A DNA stretch of 25,219 nt from Candidatus Methanofastidiosia archaeon (GTDB lineage Archaea; Methanobacteriota_B; Thermococci; Methanofastidiosales; Methanofastidiosaceae). Below, piece by piece: positions 1 through 6,528 of the stretch. The position numbers were made by a program, and so were the translations under genes. Under the pieces are notes generated by a model that was not told the DNA's origin, did no database searches, and saw only the letters and a program-made list of their open reading frames with translations. The DNA lies in contig PWMA01000028.1 of NCBI GenBank assembly GCA_003558335.1, positions 1 through 25,219 on the forward strand, read 5' to 3'. The number at the start of each line of letters is the position of its first letter. Within the stretch, counting starts at the first letter, position 1.

Positions 1-1005
1 AAATGCATTTAAGGTCTCATCATCATTTATGGTAACATACTGTGCTCTCCTAATATCTTTGTAGTAAGCGTGCTCTGGACCTACTCCTGGATAATCAAGG
101 CCTGCTGAAACTGAGTGAGTTTCACTTATCTGGCCATTTTCATCTTGAATAATGTAACTAAGCTCTCCATGTAACTCCCCTATACTACCATAGCACAAAG
201 ATGCGCCATGTGCCCCATTTTCCTTTCCCGTGCCTCCAGCCTCAACGCCAATCATTTTGACATCAGTATCAAAAAATGGACTAAAAAGACCTAATGCATT
301 GCTCCCTCCTCCAACACACGCTATAAGATGGGAAGGTAGTTTTCCTTCTTTTTCTAGTATCTGGTCTTTAGCTTCTTTTCCAATTACAGTCTGAAAATTC
401 CTTACCATCAAGGGGTAAGGGTGAGGCCCTACAACAGAGCCTATTACATAATGCGTATCTTCACAGTTTGCAATATAATCTCTTAAGGAATCATTTATGG
501 CATCTTTAAGAGTTTTAGATCCAGAGTTAACGGGGATTACATTTGCCCCAAATAGTTTCATTCTGAAAACGTTTAATGATTGTCTTTGAACATCGACTTC
601 ACCCATATACACTTCACATTCGAGTCCTAGTGCCGCAGCAGTTGCTGCTGTTGCGACGCCATGTTGCCCAGCACCTGTTTCGGCTATTATTCTTTTTTTG
701 CCCATAATTTTGGCTAAGAGTATTTGTCCTATAGTGTTATTTATCTTGTGGGCGCCAGTATGTGTAAGGTCTTCTCTTTTTAAGTAGATCTTTGCACCGC
801 CAAGATGTTTGGTAAGTTTTTTAGCATAGTAGAGGGGCGTGGGCCTTCCTGCAAACTCTCTAAGATAATAATCAAGTTCTCTCTGAAACTCTCCGTCTTT
901 AGAATACTTTTGATAGGCAGAATCTAGATCTTCTAATATCGGCATAAGGGTTTCCGGTACAAACTGCCCTCCAAATTTGCCATAATATGTTTTTTCATTT
1001 TTCAA
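1..1005 (-). CDS. trpB: Tryptophan synthase beta chain (partial, 3' end off window)
   Basis: This enzyme condenses indole with serine to give tryptophan, using PLP, and normally works in a complex with TrpA. About 335 of roughly 400 residues are present; the C-terminus lies beyond the left edge. Visible motifs are the N-terminal block GKFGGQFVPETLMP, the PLP-lysine block LKREDLTHTGAHKINN, the segment GSVVGPHPYPLMVRNFQ, and the glycine-rich phosphate-binding GGGSNA. These mark the canonical TrpB1 type. No ATG fits the conserved N-terminus. The start is a TTG at 1005 that overlaps the trpF stop as TTGA, with GAGGTG six bases upstream, so translation is probably coupled to trpF. It is the last visible gene of the trp operon; trpA would be expected further left. 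Confidence 0.96.
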   Translation of the reverse strand, partial: MKNEKTYYGKFGGQFVPETLMPILEDLDSAYQKYSKDGEFQRELDYYLREFAGRPTPLYYAKKLTKHLGGAKIYLKREDLTHTGAHKINNTIGQILLAKIMGKKRIIAETGAGQHGVATAATAAALGLECEVYMGEVDVQRQSLNVFRMKLFGANVIPVNSGSKTLKDAINDSLRDYIANCEDTHYVIGSVVGPHPYPLMVRNFQTVIGKEAKDQILEKEGKLPSHLIACVGGGSNALGLFSPFFDTDVKMIGVEAGGTGKENGAHGASLCYGSIGELHGELSYIIQDENGQISETHSVSAGLDYPGVGPEHAYYKDIRRAQYVTINDDETLNAF

Positions 1006-1640
1006 TTTTTACACCTCTTAATAAATTCAATTACCTTTTCCTCAGATTTGATCCCCAACTTTAATTCAACACCTGATGAAACATCAACAGAATAAGGCTT
1101 AATCTTCAATGCTTCTACTACATTTTTTGGGGTAAGTCCACCTGCTATCCCAAATCTTTTGCAATAATTAATGTAAGGAGTTAACGTTTTTTCATAATTG
1201 TACTGTAATCCTAGCCCCCCCACTATATCGTTGAAGGAGGGTTCAAAAATAATCATATCAGATGCTTCTCCAAAAGAACTTAGATCTTCAACAGGGATTT
1301 TAAGGTTTCCAGTTTTTATATTAATTTCAACGGCTTTGTATACTCTAAACCCCTGGTCCTTAATTTTTTCTAGTTCTTCTATATTCAAGGTATAAGTCTG
1401 AACAGCGTCGACCTCTGTAAAAGTTGCCTTTTTTATAATTTCGTCAGAATTATTTGGAAATGCTATAAGGGTAGATAAAATCATTGGCCCAATATTCTCT
1501 ACCATCTCCTTTATTTTGTCTAAAGAGACACTCCTTTTTCTGCCTTCAACATTGACAAATCCTAATGAATCTACTCCTGCATTCTCACAGATAATTGCAT
1601 CTTCAACAGTTCTTACACCGCACACCTGAACTTTTGTCAT
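1002..1640 (-). CDS. trpF: Phosphoribosylanthranilate isomerase
   Basis: This TIM-barrel enzyme converts phosphoribosyl-anthranilate to CdRP, the third step from chorismate to tryptophan. At 212 aa it has the normal length. The catalytic cysteine is present (Cys7, in VQVCGVRTVEDA), as is the C-terminal phosphate-binding block AGGLTPKNV...DVSSGVE (about 166-192). The region that usually reads LLDA...GGTG is divergent: it reads IIFEPS...GGLG (131-144), so the usual general-acid Asp appears replaced by Glu133. The gene starts inside the trpC stop (ATGA) and ends inside the trpB start (TTGA), so it is translationally coupled on both sides. Identity is secure from context and ends; full activity of the altered site is uncertain. 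Confidence 0.93.
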   Translation of the reverse strand: MTKVQVCGVRTVEDAIICENAGVDSLGFVNVEGRKRSVSLDKIKEMVENIGPMILSTLIAFPNNSDEIIKKATFTEVDAVQTYTLNIEELEKIKDQGFRVYKAVEINIKTGNLKIPVEDLSSFGEASDMIIFEPSFNDIVGGLGLQYNYEKTLTPYINYCKRFGIAGGLTPKNVVEALKIKPYSVDVSSGVELKLGIKSEEKVIEFIKRCKN

Positions 1641-2428
1641 TTGACTACCTCTTTGCCCTTTTCCACGAACTCGCTTACTTTAGCCCTTATGTCCTCTGAG
1701 TTCATTATACTGGTTCCTATCAAAACTGCATCAAGACGACCGTTGGAAAGATAGAATAGAGTCTCTAAGTCTTTTGCAGAAGATATGCCTGAACCGCTAA
1801 CAAGAACATCTTCTTCTGGAAGGTTTTTACCTATGGCGATATTATCTAAATGGATTTCAAAATCTTCATAGATATTGCGATTATTAATCTCAACTATTCT
1901 TCTTTTTGAGGGTGGAATAGATTTTATTTCCTCTAAAGAGTTTGCCTCAAAGAAAGATTCTAGACCTAATTTTTCGCTAAATTGTATAAAATCCTTTTTA
2001 TTGACATTCAGAACTTCTAATACTCTAATCATTGAAAGATAAGCATCTGCCCCAAAAACTGCACATTCTGAGAGGTGGATTGGAGTGTAAAAGAATCCTT
2101 TTGCAAGTATCGGTAACTCTGTAGATCTTCTGACTTCCTTTAAAAATTCCATGCTGCCATTAAATTTTCTTGGCTCTACAAGCACTGAAATTGCACTGGC
2201 CCCTCCTGATTCTATATCTTTTACAATATTGCCAATATTTTCTAGATTAATCGATCTCAACTCGCCCTTTGAAGGTGAAGATGGCTTTATTTCTGCTATT
2301 ACCTTGATACCTTTGTATCTTCCTTCCTTTAAAGAATCAGACATATCTCTTTTTTTTATTTTTTCCTTGGAAAGTTTTTCTTCTATGATACTTCCTACAA
2401 TAGATCCTAAATCAGTTTGTAGATTCAT
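1637..2428 (-). CDS. trpC: Indole-3-glycerol-phosphate synthase
   Basis: This enzyme closes the indole ring, turning CdRP into indole-3-glycerol phosphate. It is 263 aa, typical for a monofunctional TIM-barrel IGPS. Conserved elements are AEIKPSSPSKG (Glu46, Lys48), VLVEPRKFNGSMEFL, PILAKGF (Lys110), Glu161 in FFEANSLEE, INNRN (about 181-185) and the phosphate loop SGSGIS. Two usual positions differ: the Asp of the normal KDF motif is Gly (KGF), and the Glu of the normal SESGI motif is Gly (SGSGI). The start at 2428 lies inside trpD (17-nt overlap) and has GGAG upstream; the stop overlaps trpF by ATGA. Function is assigned from these motifs and the operon. Confidence 0.94.
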   Translation of the reverse strand: MNLQTDLGSIVGSIIEEKLSKEKIKKRDMSDSLKEGRYKGIKVIAEIKPSSPSKGELRSINLENIGNIVKDIESGGASAISVLVEPRKFNGSMEFLKEVRRSTELPILAKGFFYTPIHLSECAVFGADAYLSMIRVLEVLNVNKKDFIQFSEKLGLESFFEANSLEEIKSIPPSKRRIVEINNRNIYEDFEIHLDNIAIGKNLPEEDVLVSGSGISSAKDLETLFYLSNGRLDAVLIGTSIMNSEDIRAKVSEFVEKGKEVVK

Positions 2429-3446
2429 TTAAATCCACTCCGTGCTTTAATGTAAATTCTATCAACATGTCAAGTTTTCTTTTTGGCTTTCCGCTTTCCA
2501 GAATTTCTTGAGCCATTTCTACACCAGATTTTATATCGCTAGTTTTATCTGAAACATAAAGGGCCACGCCTGCATTTAGAATAGCAATATCGGTGTATGG
2601 AGTTTTTTGGCACTCTAACACATCTAAAGTTATCTTAGCATTTTCTTCAGGAGATCCACCTTTTAGATCTTTTAGTGCTGCCCTCCTCATATTTACGTCT
2701 TCAGGAGTTAGAAAATATGTTTTTATTTTGCCATTTTTTAACTCAGAGATCTTTGTTTTACCTGTTGTTGTTATCTCATCTAATCCTGAGCCATTAACTA
2801 CCGCTGCATTTATTGTACCACATCTTTTTAGAACTTTTGCTAATTTTTCAGTTAGATCTTTATCGTAAACTCCCAAGAGTTGATATCTTACATTTGCAGG
2901 ATTTGTGATAGGTCCCAGTATATTAAAAATAGTTCTTATACCAATTTCTTTTCTAACATTCACAGAATGTTTCATTGCTCTGTGAAAGATAGGGGCAAAA
3001 AGAAATCCTATTCCAATTTCATTTATGCATTTCTCAACTTCTAAAGGTTTAAGGGTCGTTTTTACTCCCAAAGCTTCCAATATATCGGCCGAACCTGAAT
3101 TACTTGATATTCCACGATTCCCATGTTTTGCAACGGGAACCTCTGCTCCGGCTACAATAAAGGACGCTGTTGTGCTGACATTAAAGGTCTGTGATTCGTC
3201 GCCCCCGGTACCACATAGGTCAATGGCATTTCTTGGAACAGAAATTGTACTAGCCTTTTCTCTCATGACTTTTGCTGCTGCATAAATATCAGATTCAGAT
3301 TCACCTTTCATTCTAAGAGCTGTTAGAAAGCCTGCAATCTGGGCAGAAGTGGCACGACCCTCCATTATTTCAAACATTGTTTTTGTTATCTCTGATTCTT
3401 TTAGGGTTTGGCCCAAAACTAGTTTCTTTATTGAATCAGAAATCAT
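2412..3446 (-). CDS. trpD: Anthranilate phosphoribosyltransferase
   Basis: This enzyme transfers phosphoribose from PRPP to anthranilate, the second step of the branch. It is 344 aa, the usual length. The helical N-terminal domain is followed by the PRPP-binding GTGGDESQTFNVST (79-92) and the anthranilate-site block KHGNRGISSNSGSADILEA (107-125), both hallmark motifs. Further down, HRAMKHSVNVRKEIGIRTIFN precedes the NILGPITNPA block. The start overlaps the trpG stop as ATGA, indicating coupling, and its 3' end overlaps trpC by 17 nt. It is a separate protein here, not fused to TrpG as in some enteric bacteria. No catalytic oddities were seen. Confidence 0.97.
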   Translation of the reverse strand: MISDSIKKLVLGQTLKESEITKTMFEIMEGRATSAQIAGFLTALRMKGESESDIYAAAKVMREKASTISVPRNAIDLCGTGGDESQTFNVSTTASFIVAGAEVPVAKHGNRGISSNSGSADILEALGVKTTLKPLEVEKCINEIGIGFLFAPIFHRAMKHSVNVRKEIGIRTIFNILGPITNPANVRYQLLGVYDKDLTEKLAKVLKRCGTINAAVVNGSGLDEITTTGKTKISELKNGKIKTYFLTPEDVNMRRAALKDLKGGSPEENAKITLDVLECQKTPYTDIAILNAGVALYVSDKTSDIKSGVEMAQEILESGKPKRKLDMLIEFTLKHGVDLNESTN

Positions 3447-4015
3447 AGCCCCACCTTCAAGAAGTTTAAAAGGATTTTTTTACCTGATTGCGCCAGTATA
3501 GATTCTGGATGAAACTGTACACCATATATAGGATATTCTTTATGTTTTACCGCCATAATTTCTTCTATGTCTGTTACAGCCGTGACTTCAAGGCAATCTG
3601 GAAGGCCTTCATTATTTATGATTAGAGAATGGTACCTTGTTGCAGTTAGTGGATTTGTAAGTTCTTTGAATAGATCTTTTTCATTGTGGTAAATAAGACA
3701 TGTCTTGCCATGAATTATCCTGTTAGCTCTAGTTACCGTTCCTCCAAATATCTCACCTATAGCTTGGTGACCTAAACACACCCCTAATGTTGGTATATTT
3801 TTACTCATTGTAGAAAGTATTTCTAGAGTTACCTTAGAATCTCTGGGATGGCCAGGACCAGGACTTAAAACTATCAGGTCAGGCTTAACTTTTAGAGCTT
3901 CCCTTAAATTGATATCATTTCTTCTGGTAACAATTTCTGCTCCAAAAGATCCAAGATATTGAGCTATATTGTATACAAATGAGTCGTAGTTGTCTATAAT
4001 AAGAACACGTCTCAT
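3443..4015 (-). CDS. trpG: Anthranilate synthase component II (glutamine amidotransferase)
   Basis: This is a class I glutamine amidotransferase that hydrolyses glutamine and channels ammonia to TrpE. The protein is 190 aa. The triad is visible: nucleophile Cys80 in GVCLGHQAIG, and His169/Glu171 in VQFHPESI. The oxyanion-side motif SPGPGHPRDS is at 51-60. The glutaminase could in principle also serve PabA, but the ATGA overlaps with trpE upstream and trpD downstream argue for a role in tryptophan synthesis. No fusion or truncation is seen. Confidence 0.96.
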   Translation of the reverse strand: MRRVLIIDNYDSFVYNIAQYLGSFGAEIVTRRNDINLREALKVKPDLIVLSPGPGHPRDSKVTLEILSTMSKNIPTLGVCLGHQAIGEIFGGTVTRANRIIHGKTCLIYHNEKDLFKELTNPLTATRYHSLIINNEGLPDCLEVTAVTDIEEIMAVKHKEYPIYGVQFHPESILAQSGKKILLNFLKVGL

Positions 4016-5418
4016 AGGCCCCCACCTTTTAGAGCGTTTATCATGGCACCCATTTTATTTTCAGTTTCAATGAACTCTTTTTCAGGTATAGAATCTAATA
4101 CAATTCCAGCTCCAGCTTGAAGATATGCCTTGTTATTTTTTGTGAAAACTGTCCTTATTGTGATTGCAAAATCCATATTTCCTGAAAAGTCAAAGTATCC
4201 AACTACTCCTGCATAAGGACCCCTCCTAATAGGCTCAAGTTCTTCTATAATCTCCATGGCTCTAATCTTTGGAGCGCCTGAAACAGTGCCCGCAGGAAAA
4301 CATGATTTTAAAGCGTCAAAACAGTCTTTATCACTTCTTAGTTTGCTTGTGACATTTGACACAATGTGTTGTACATGAGAATACTTTTCTATTCCCATAA
4401 GCTCATCAACTTTTACAGAACCAAATTCTGATACCTTTCCCATATCATTTCTGTGAAGGTCAACTAACATTACATGTTCTGCTCTTTCTTTTTCATCTGT
4501 AAGCAAGTCTACCTTAAGCTTTTCATCTTCTTCTAAATCTTTTGACCTAGGTCTTGTACCTGCCAGTGGCCTAGTAGTCAAAGTACGATTTTCCGATCTC
4601 ACTAGCATCTCAGGAGAAGACCCAACAATATTAGTTTCATCGAAGTCCAAATAGAAAAGATATGGTGATGGATTTAGACTTCTTAGAACCCGGTATATTT
4701 CAAAACTATCCCCTTTAAAATCAACTTCGGTGCGTCTTGATAGTACAGTCTGAAATACATCTCCATCTTGTATATACTCTTTTATTTTTTCAACAGAAGA
4801 AATATATTGTTCTTTGGACGTATTTGATCTTGTTTTTCCAATTGTAAGAGTATCTAAATTAAACTCTTTACTCGATGGATTAATCAATTTTTCCACACCG
4901 TCTATACTTTCATGTGAAATCAAAAAGGCCTTTCTGTTTATATGATCAAAACAGATTACCTGTGAAGGTATGATGAAGTGTGCATCAGGTAGATCTAAAT
5001 CATCCCTTGAGACTTCTGGCAACTTTTCAAAAAATCTTACGATGTCGTAGGAAAAATATCCTACCATTCCTCCAGAAAAAGGTAGTATATTGTTAGTACC
5101 TGCTTTGAAACTATAGAATAGTTTTCTTAAATATTCATATGGATCCTCTGACTTTTCCTTCCTACCATTAACCTTAATATTCTCCCCTTTTGACCTAAAT
5201 GAAAATATGGGATCAAATCCAATAAAAGAATATCTTGCGGTTTTCTTATTTCCTTCAACAGATTCCAGAAGAAAACTTTCAGATTCAAACTCTTCCCTTA
5301 TAGAGGAGTAAACAATTAATGGGTCAAAATAGTCAAGGTGAATTTCTTTTATACTAGTTTTTAAATTCTTTAAAGGCTTTTCTTGGAACTTTGTCGTTCT
5401 TTGATAGCCAAAATAAAT
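4012..5418 (-). CDS. trpE: Anthranilate synthase component I; start codon problematic
   Basis: TrpE makes anthranilate from chorismate and ammonia and is the usual feedback-inhibited step. The C-terminal catalytic part is clear: TTRPLAGTRPRS, LLTDEKERAEHVMLVDLHRN, GTVSGAPKIRAMEI and QAGAGIVLDS. The first ATG in frame (5067) is far too late, because conserved N-terminal sequence lies upstream of it, including SFLLESVEG (allosteric Trp-site region) and TARYSFIGFDP. The frame stays open back to a TGA at 5425-5427 without any ATG, GTG or TTG in a plausible place. I set the start at an ATT (5416-5418), four bases after TGAGG, giving 468 aa. An ATG at 5428 would enter this frame if the G5 run lost one base. 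The stop overlaps trpG by ATGA. Product is certain; the 5' end is not. Confidence 0.93.
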   Translation of the reverse strand: MYFGYQRTTKFQEKPLKNLKTSIKEIHLDYFDPLIVYSSIREEFESESFLLESVEGNKKTARYSFIGFDPIFSFRSKGENIKVNGRKEKSEDPYEYLRKLFYSFKAGTNNILPFSGGMVGYFSYDIVRFFEKLPEVSRDDLDLPDAHFIIPSQVICFDHINRKAFLISHESIDGVEKLINPSSKEFNLDTLTIGKTRSNTSKEQYISSVEKIKEYIQDGDVFQTVLSRRTEVDFKGDSFEIYRVLRSLNPSPYLFYLDFDETNIVGSSPEMLVRSENRTLTTRPLAGTRPRSKDLEEDEKLKVDLLTDEKERAEHVMLVDLHRNDMGKVSEFGSVKVDELMGIEKYSHVQHIVSNVTSKLRSDKDCFDALKSCFPAGTVSGAPKIRAMEIIEELEPIRRGPYAGVVGYFDFSGNMDFAITIRTVFTKNNKAYLQAGAGIVLDSIPEKEFIETENKMGAMINALKGGGL

Positions 5419-5428
5419 TCCCCCTCAT
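5354..5428 (-). other. 24-codon ORF overlapping the trpE 5' end (leader-like or frameshift artefact)
   Basis: From the only ATG near the predicted transcript start (5426-5428), a 24-residue reading frame runs in a different frame over the first part of trpE and stops at a TAG (5354-5356). It contains a single Trp codon (residue 7, in NLFWLSKN). It could be a leader peptide, but one Trp codon and overlap with conserved trpE sequence make this weak. The simpler reading is that this ATG is the true trpE start and the G5 run just after it carries an extra base. Confidence 0.15.
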
Positions 5429-5458
5429 AATATTACCCTAGTTGAAAGATATTAAAGT

Positions 5459-5467
5459 CTTTATAAG
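5459..5467 (-). promoter_or_regulatory. TATA-like box for the trp operon
   Basis: On the minus strand this reads CTTATAAAG. Initiation about 25 bases downstream would fall near 5437, leaving a leader of only about 10 nt before the ATG at 5428 or about 19 nt before the ATT at 5418. I saw no clear operator palindrome next to it. Confidence 0.45.
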
Positions 5468-5565
5468 GCTATTGGTTACCTGTGCTTTGTTGCATAATTC
5501 AAAAAAGCAATTAATATGCATATAGTTTCTAAAAAATAGTCTTAGACCTTCTAATTAAAATGTGA

Positions 5566-5640
5566 AGCCGTTGGGGGGATTCGAACCCCCGTTGAACTAG
5601 ATTACGAGTCTAGCGCATGACCAAGCTTTGCTACAACGGC
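5566..5640 (-). tRNA. tRNA-Thr (anticodon CGU)
   Basis: The minus strand folds as a complete cloverleaf. The acceptor stem is GCCGTTG/CAACGGC. The D arm contains AGCTTGGTCA. The anticodon stem is CTAGA/TCTAG with loop CTCGTAA, giving anticodon CGT. A six-base variable region precedes the T arm GGGGG-TTCGAAT-CCCCC. The anticodon reads the ACG threonine codon, and the U discriminator fits archaeal tRNA-Thr. There is no intron and CCA is not encoded. Confidence 0.96.
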
Positions 5641-5689
5641 ATAAGTAAATAGTATAAAAAAAGGCCATTTTAAAAATTTTCCTCTCAAT

Positions 5690-6478
5690 CTAAATCAAAG
5701 AAGGGTAGAAATATTTTTTATTGTTTTTTTCTTTAATTTCGTCCCATTTTGAAAGGATCTTTATAGCTTCTAGTGTTGCTCTTACAGCATCTTCTTCTCC
5801 TTTTACTTCAAACTCTTGAGTCTTCCTATTTCCAAATACTGCTAATATTGCTCCAGCTCTTAACCCAAAAAGACTTGATAAGGTAAAAACAGTAGATGCT
5901 TCCATTTCCAAATTTATTACATTGGCCCTTTCCAAATCATCGATCAAATTATCCATAAATGACTGGTAGTAATTTTTAAAAGAGGGTCTTTCTTGGCCTC
6001 CATAAAAGGTATCCCTACTGGCCCCAATTCCTAAATGATACTTATATCCTAATTTTTCACATGCTTCTAACAAGGAAAGTGTGACCTCATAGGATGCAAC
6101 TGCGGGATAAAAGTGATTAACATAATCTTTTGTAGCACCATCATATCTAACTGAAGCCGTATTTATAATTAAATCGCCACAGTTTATGTTTTCATCCAAG
6201 GCCCCAGTGCTTCCGACCCTAATCAATGTTTTTGCACCGATCCTTGCTAACTCTTCCATTGCTATTGAAGTAGATGGGGCACCAATTCCTGTAGAAATAA
6301 CGCTTATCCCAACATCATCATAGTATCCAGAAATAGTAGTGTACTCTCTGTTAGATGCAATTTTTCTAACGTCTTCCATAAAACTCCCGATCAGATTTAC
6401 CCTATTTGGATCACCTGGAAGTATGACATAAGGGAAAATGTCTTTATTTTTACATTGGATATGGTACTGAATCTCCAT
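5690..6478 (-). CDS. udp: Uridine phosphorylase (PNP/UDP family)
   Basis: This cytosolic enzyme reversibly cleaves uridine with phosphate to uracil and ribose-1-phosphate, in pyrimidine salvage. At 262 aa it is close to the family norm. Family motifs are GDPNR near 22-26 (phosphate), STGIGAPSTSIA, the RVGSTGAL block (phosphate-binding Arg), and NLEMEAS (ribose-binding Glu). The segment FYGGQERPSF carries the Gln-x-Arg pair that recognises uracil in E. coli Udp, favouring uridine over purine nucleosides. It is divergent from the nuclease at 6529 and sits upstream of tRNA-Thr, with a seven-T tract (5656-5662, minus strand) between them. The start has no clear Shine-Dalgarno site and is about 26 bp from a TATA-like box, so the mRNA is probably leaderless. 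Confidence 0.9.
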   Translation of the reverse strand: MEIQYHIQCKNKDIFPYVILPGDPNRVNLIGSFMEDVRKIASNREYTTISGYYDDVGISVISTGIGAPSTSIAMEELARIGAKTLIRVGSTGALDENINCGDLIINTASVRYDGATKDYVNHFYPAVASYEVTLSLLEACEKLGYKYHLGIGASRDTFYGGQERPSFKNYYQSFMDNLIDDLERANVINLEMEASTVFTLSSLFGLRAGAILAVFGNRKTQEFEVKGEEDAVRATLEAIKILSKWDEIKEKNNKKYFYPSLI

Positions 6479-6500
6479 GAGTATATTTTCTTGCCAAATC

Positions 6501-6509
6501 TTTTAAAGG
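6501..6509. promoter_or_regulatory. Palindromic TATA-like box between divergent genes
   Basis: The 50-bp gap between two divergent starts (6478 minus, 6529 plus) has TTTTAAAGG with the palindromic core TTTAAA at 6502-6507. The core centre is about 26 bases from one ATG and 25 from the other, the spacing expected for leaderless archaeal transcripts in both directions. Neither gene has a good Shine-Dalgarno site. One shared element driving both is an inference. Confidence 0.4.
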
Positions 6510-6528
6510 TTATTACCTAATCGTTCTT

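Noticed and set aside
4012..5067. trpE beginning at the ATG at 5067 (351 aa)
   Set aside because: Conserved TrpE residues (SFLLESVEG, ARYSFIGFDP) lie upstream in the same frame, so this start would remove the allosteric N-terminal part.
5354..5428. Classical Trp-codon attenuator leader peptide
   Set aside because: It has only one Trp codon, overlaps conserved trpE sequence, and no alternative hairpins or terminator were evident between it and trpE.
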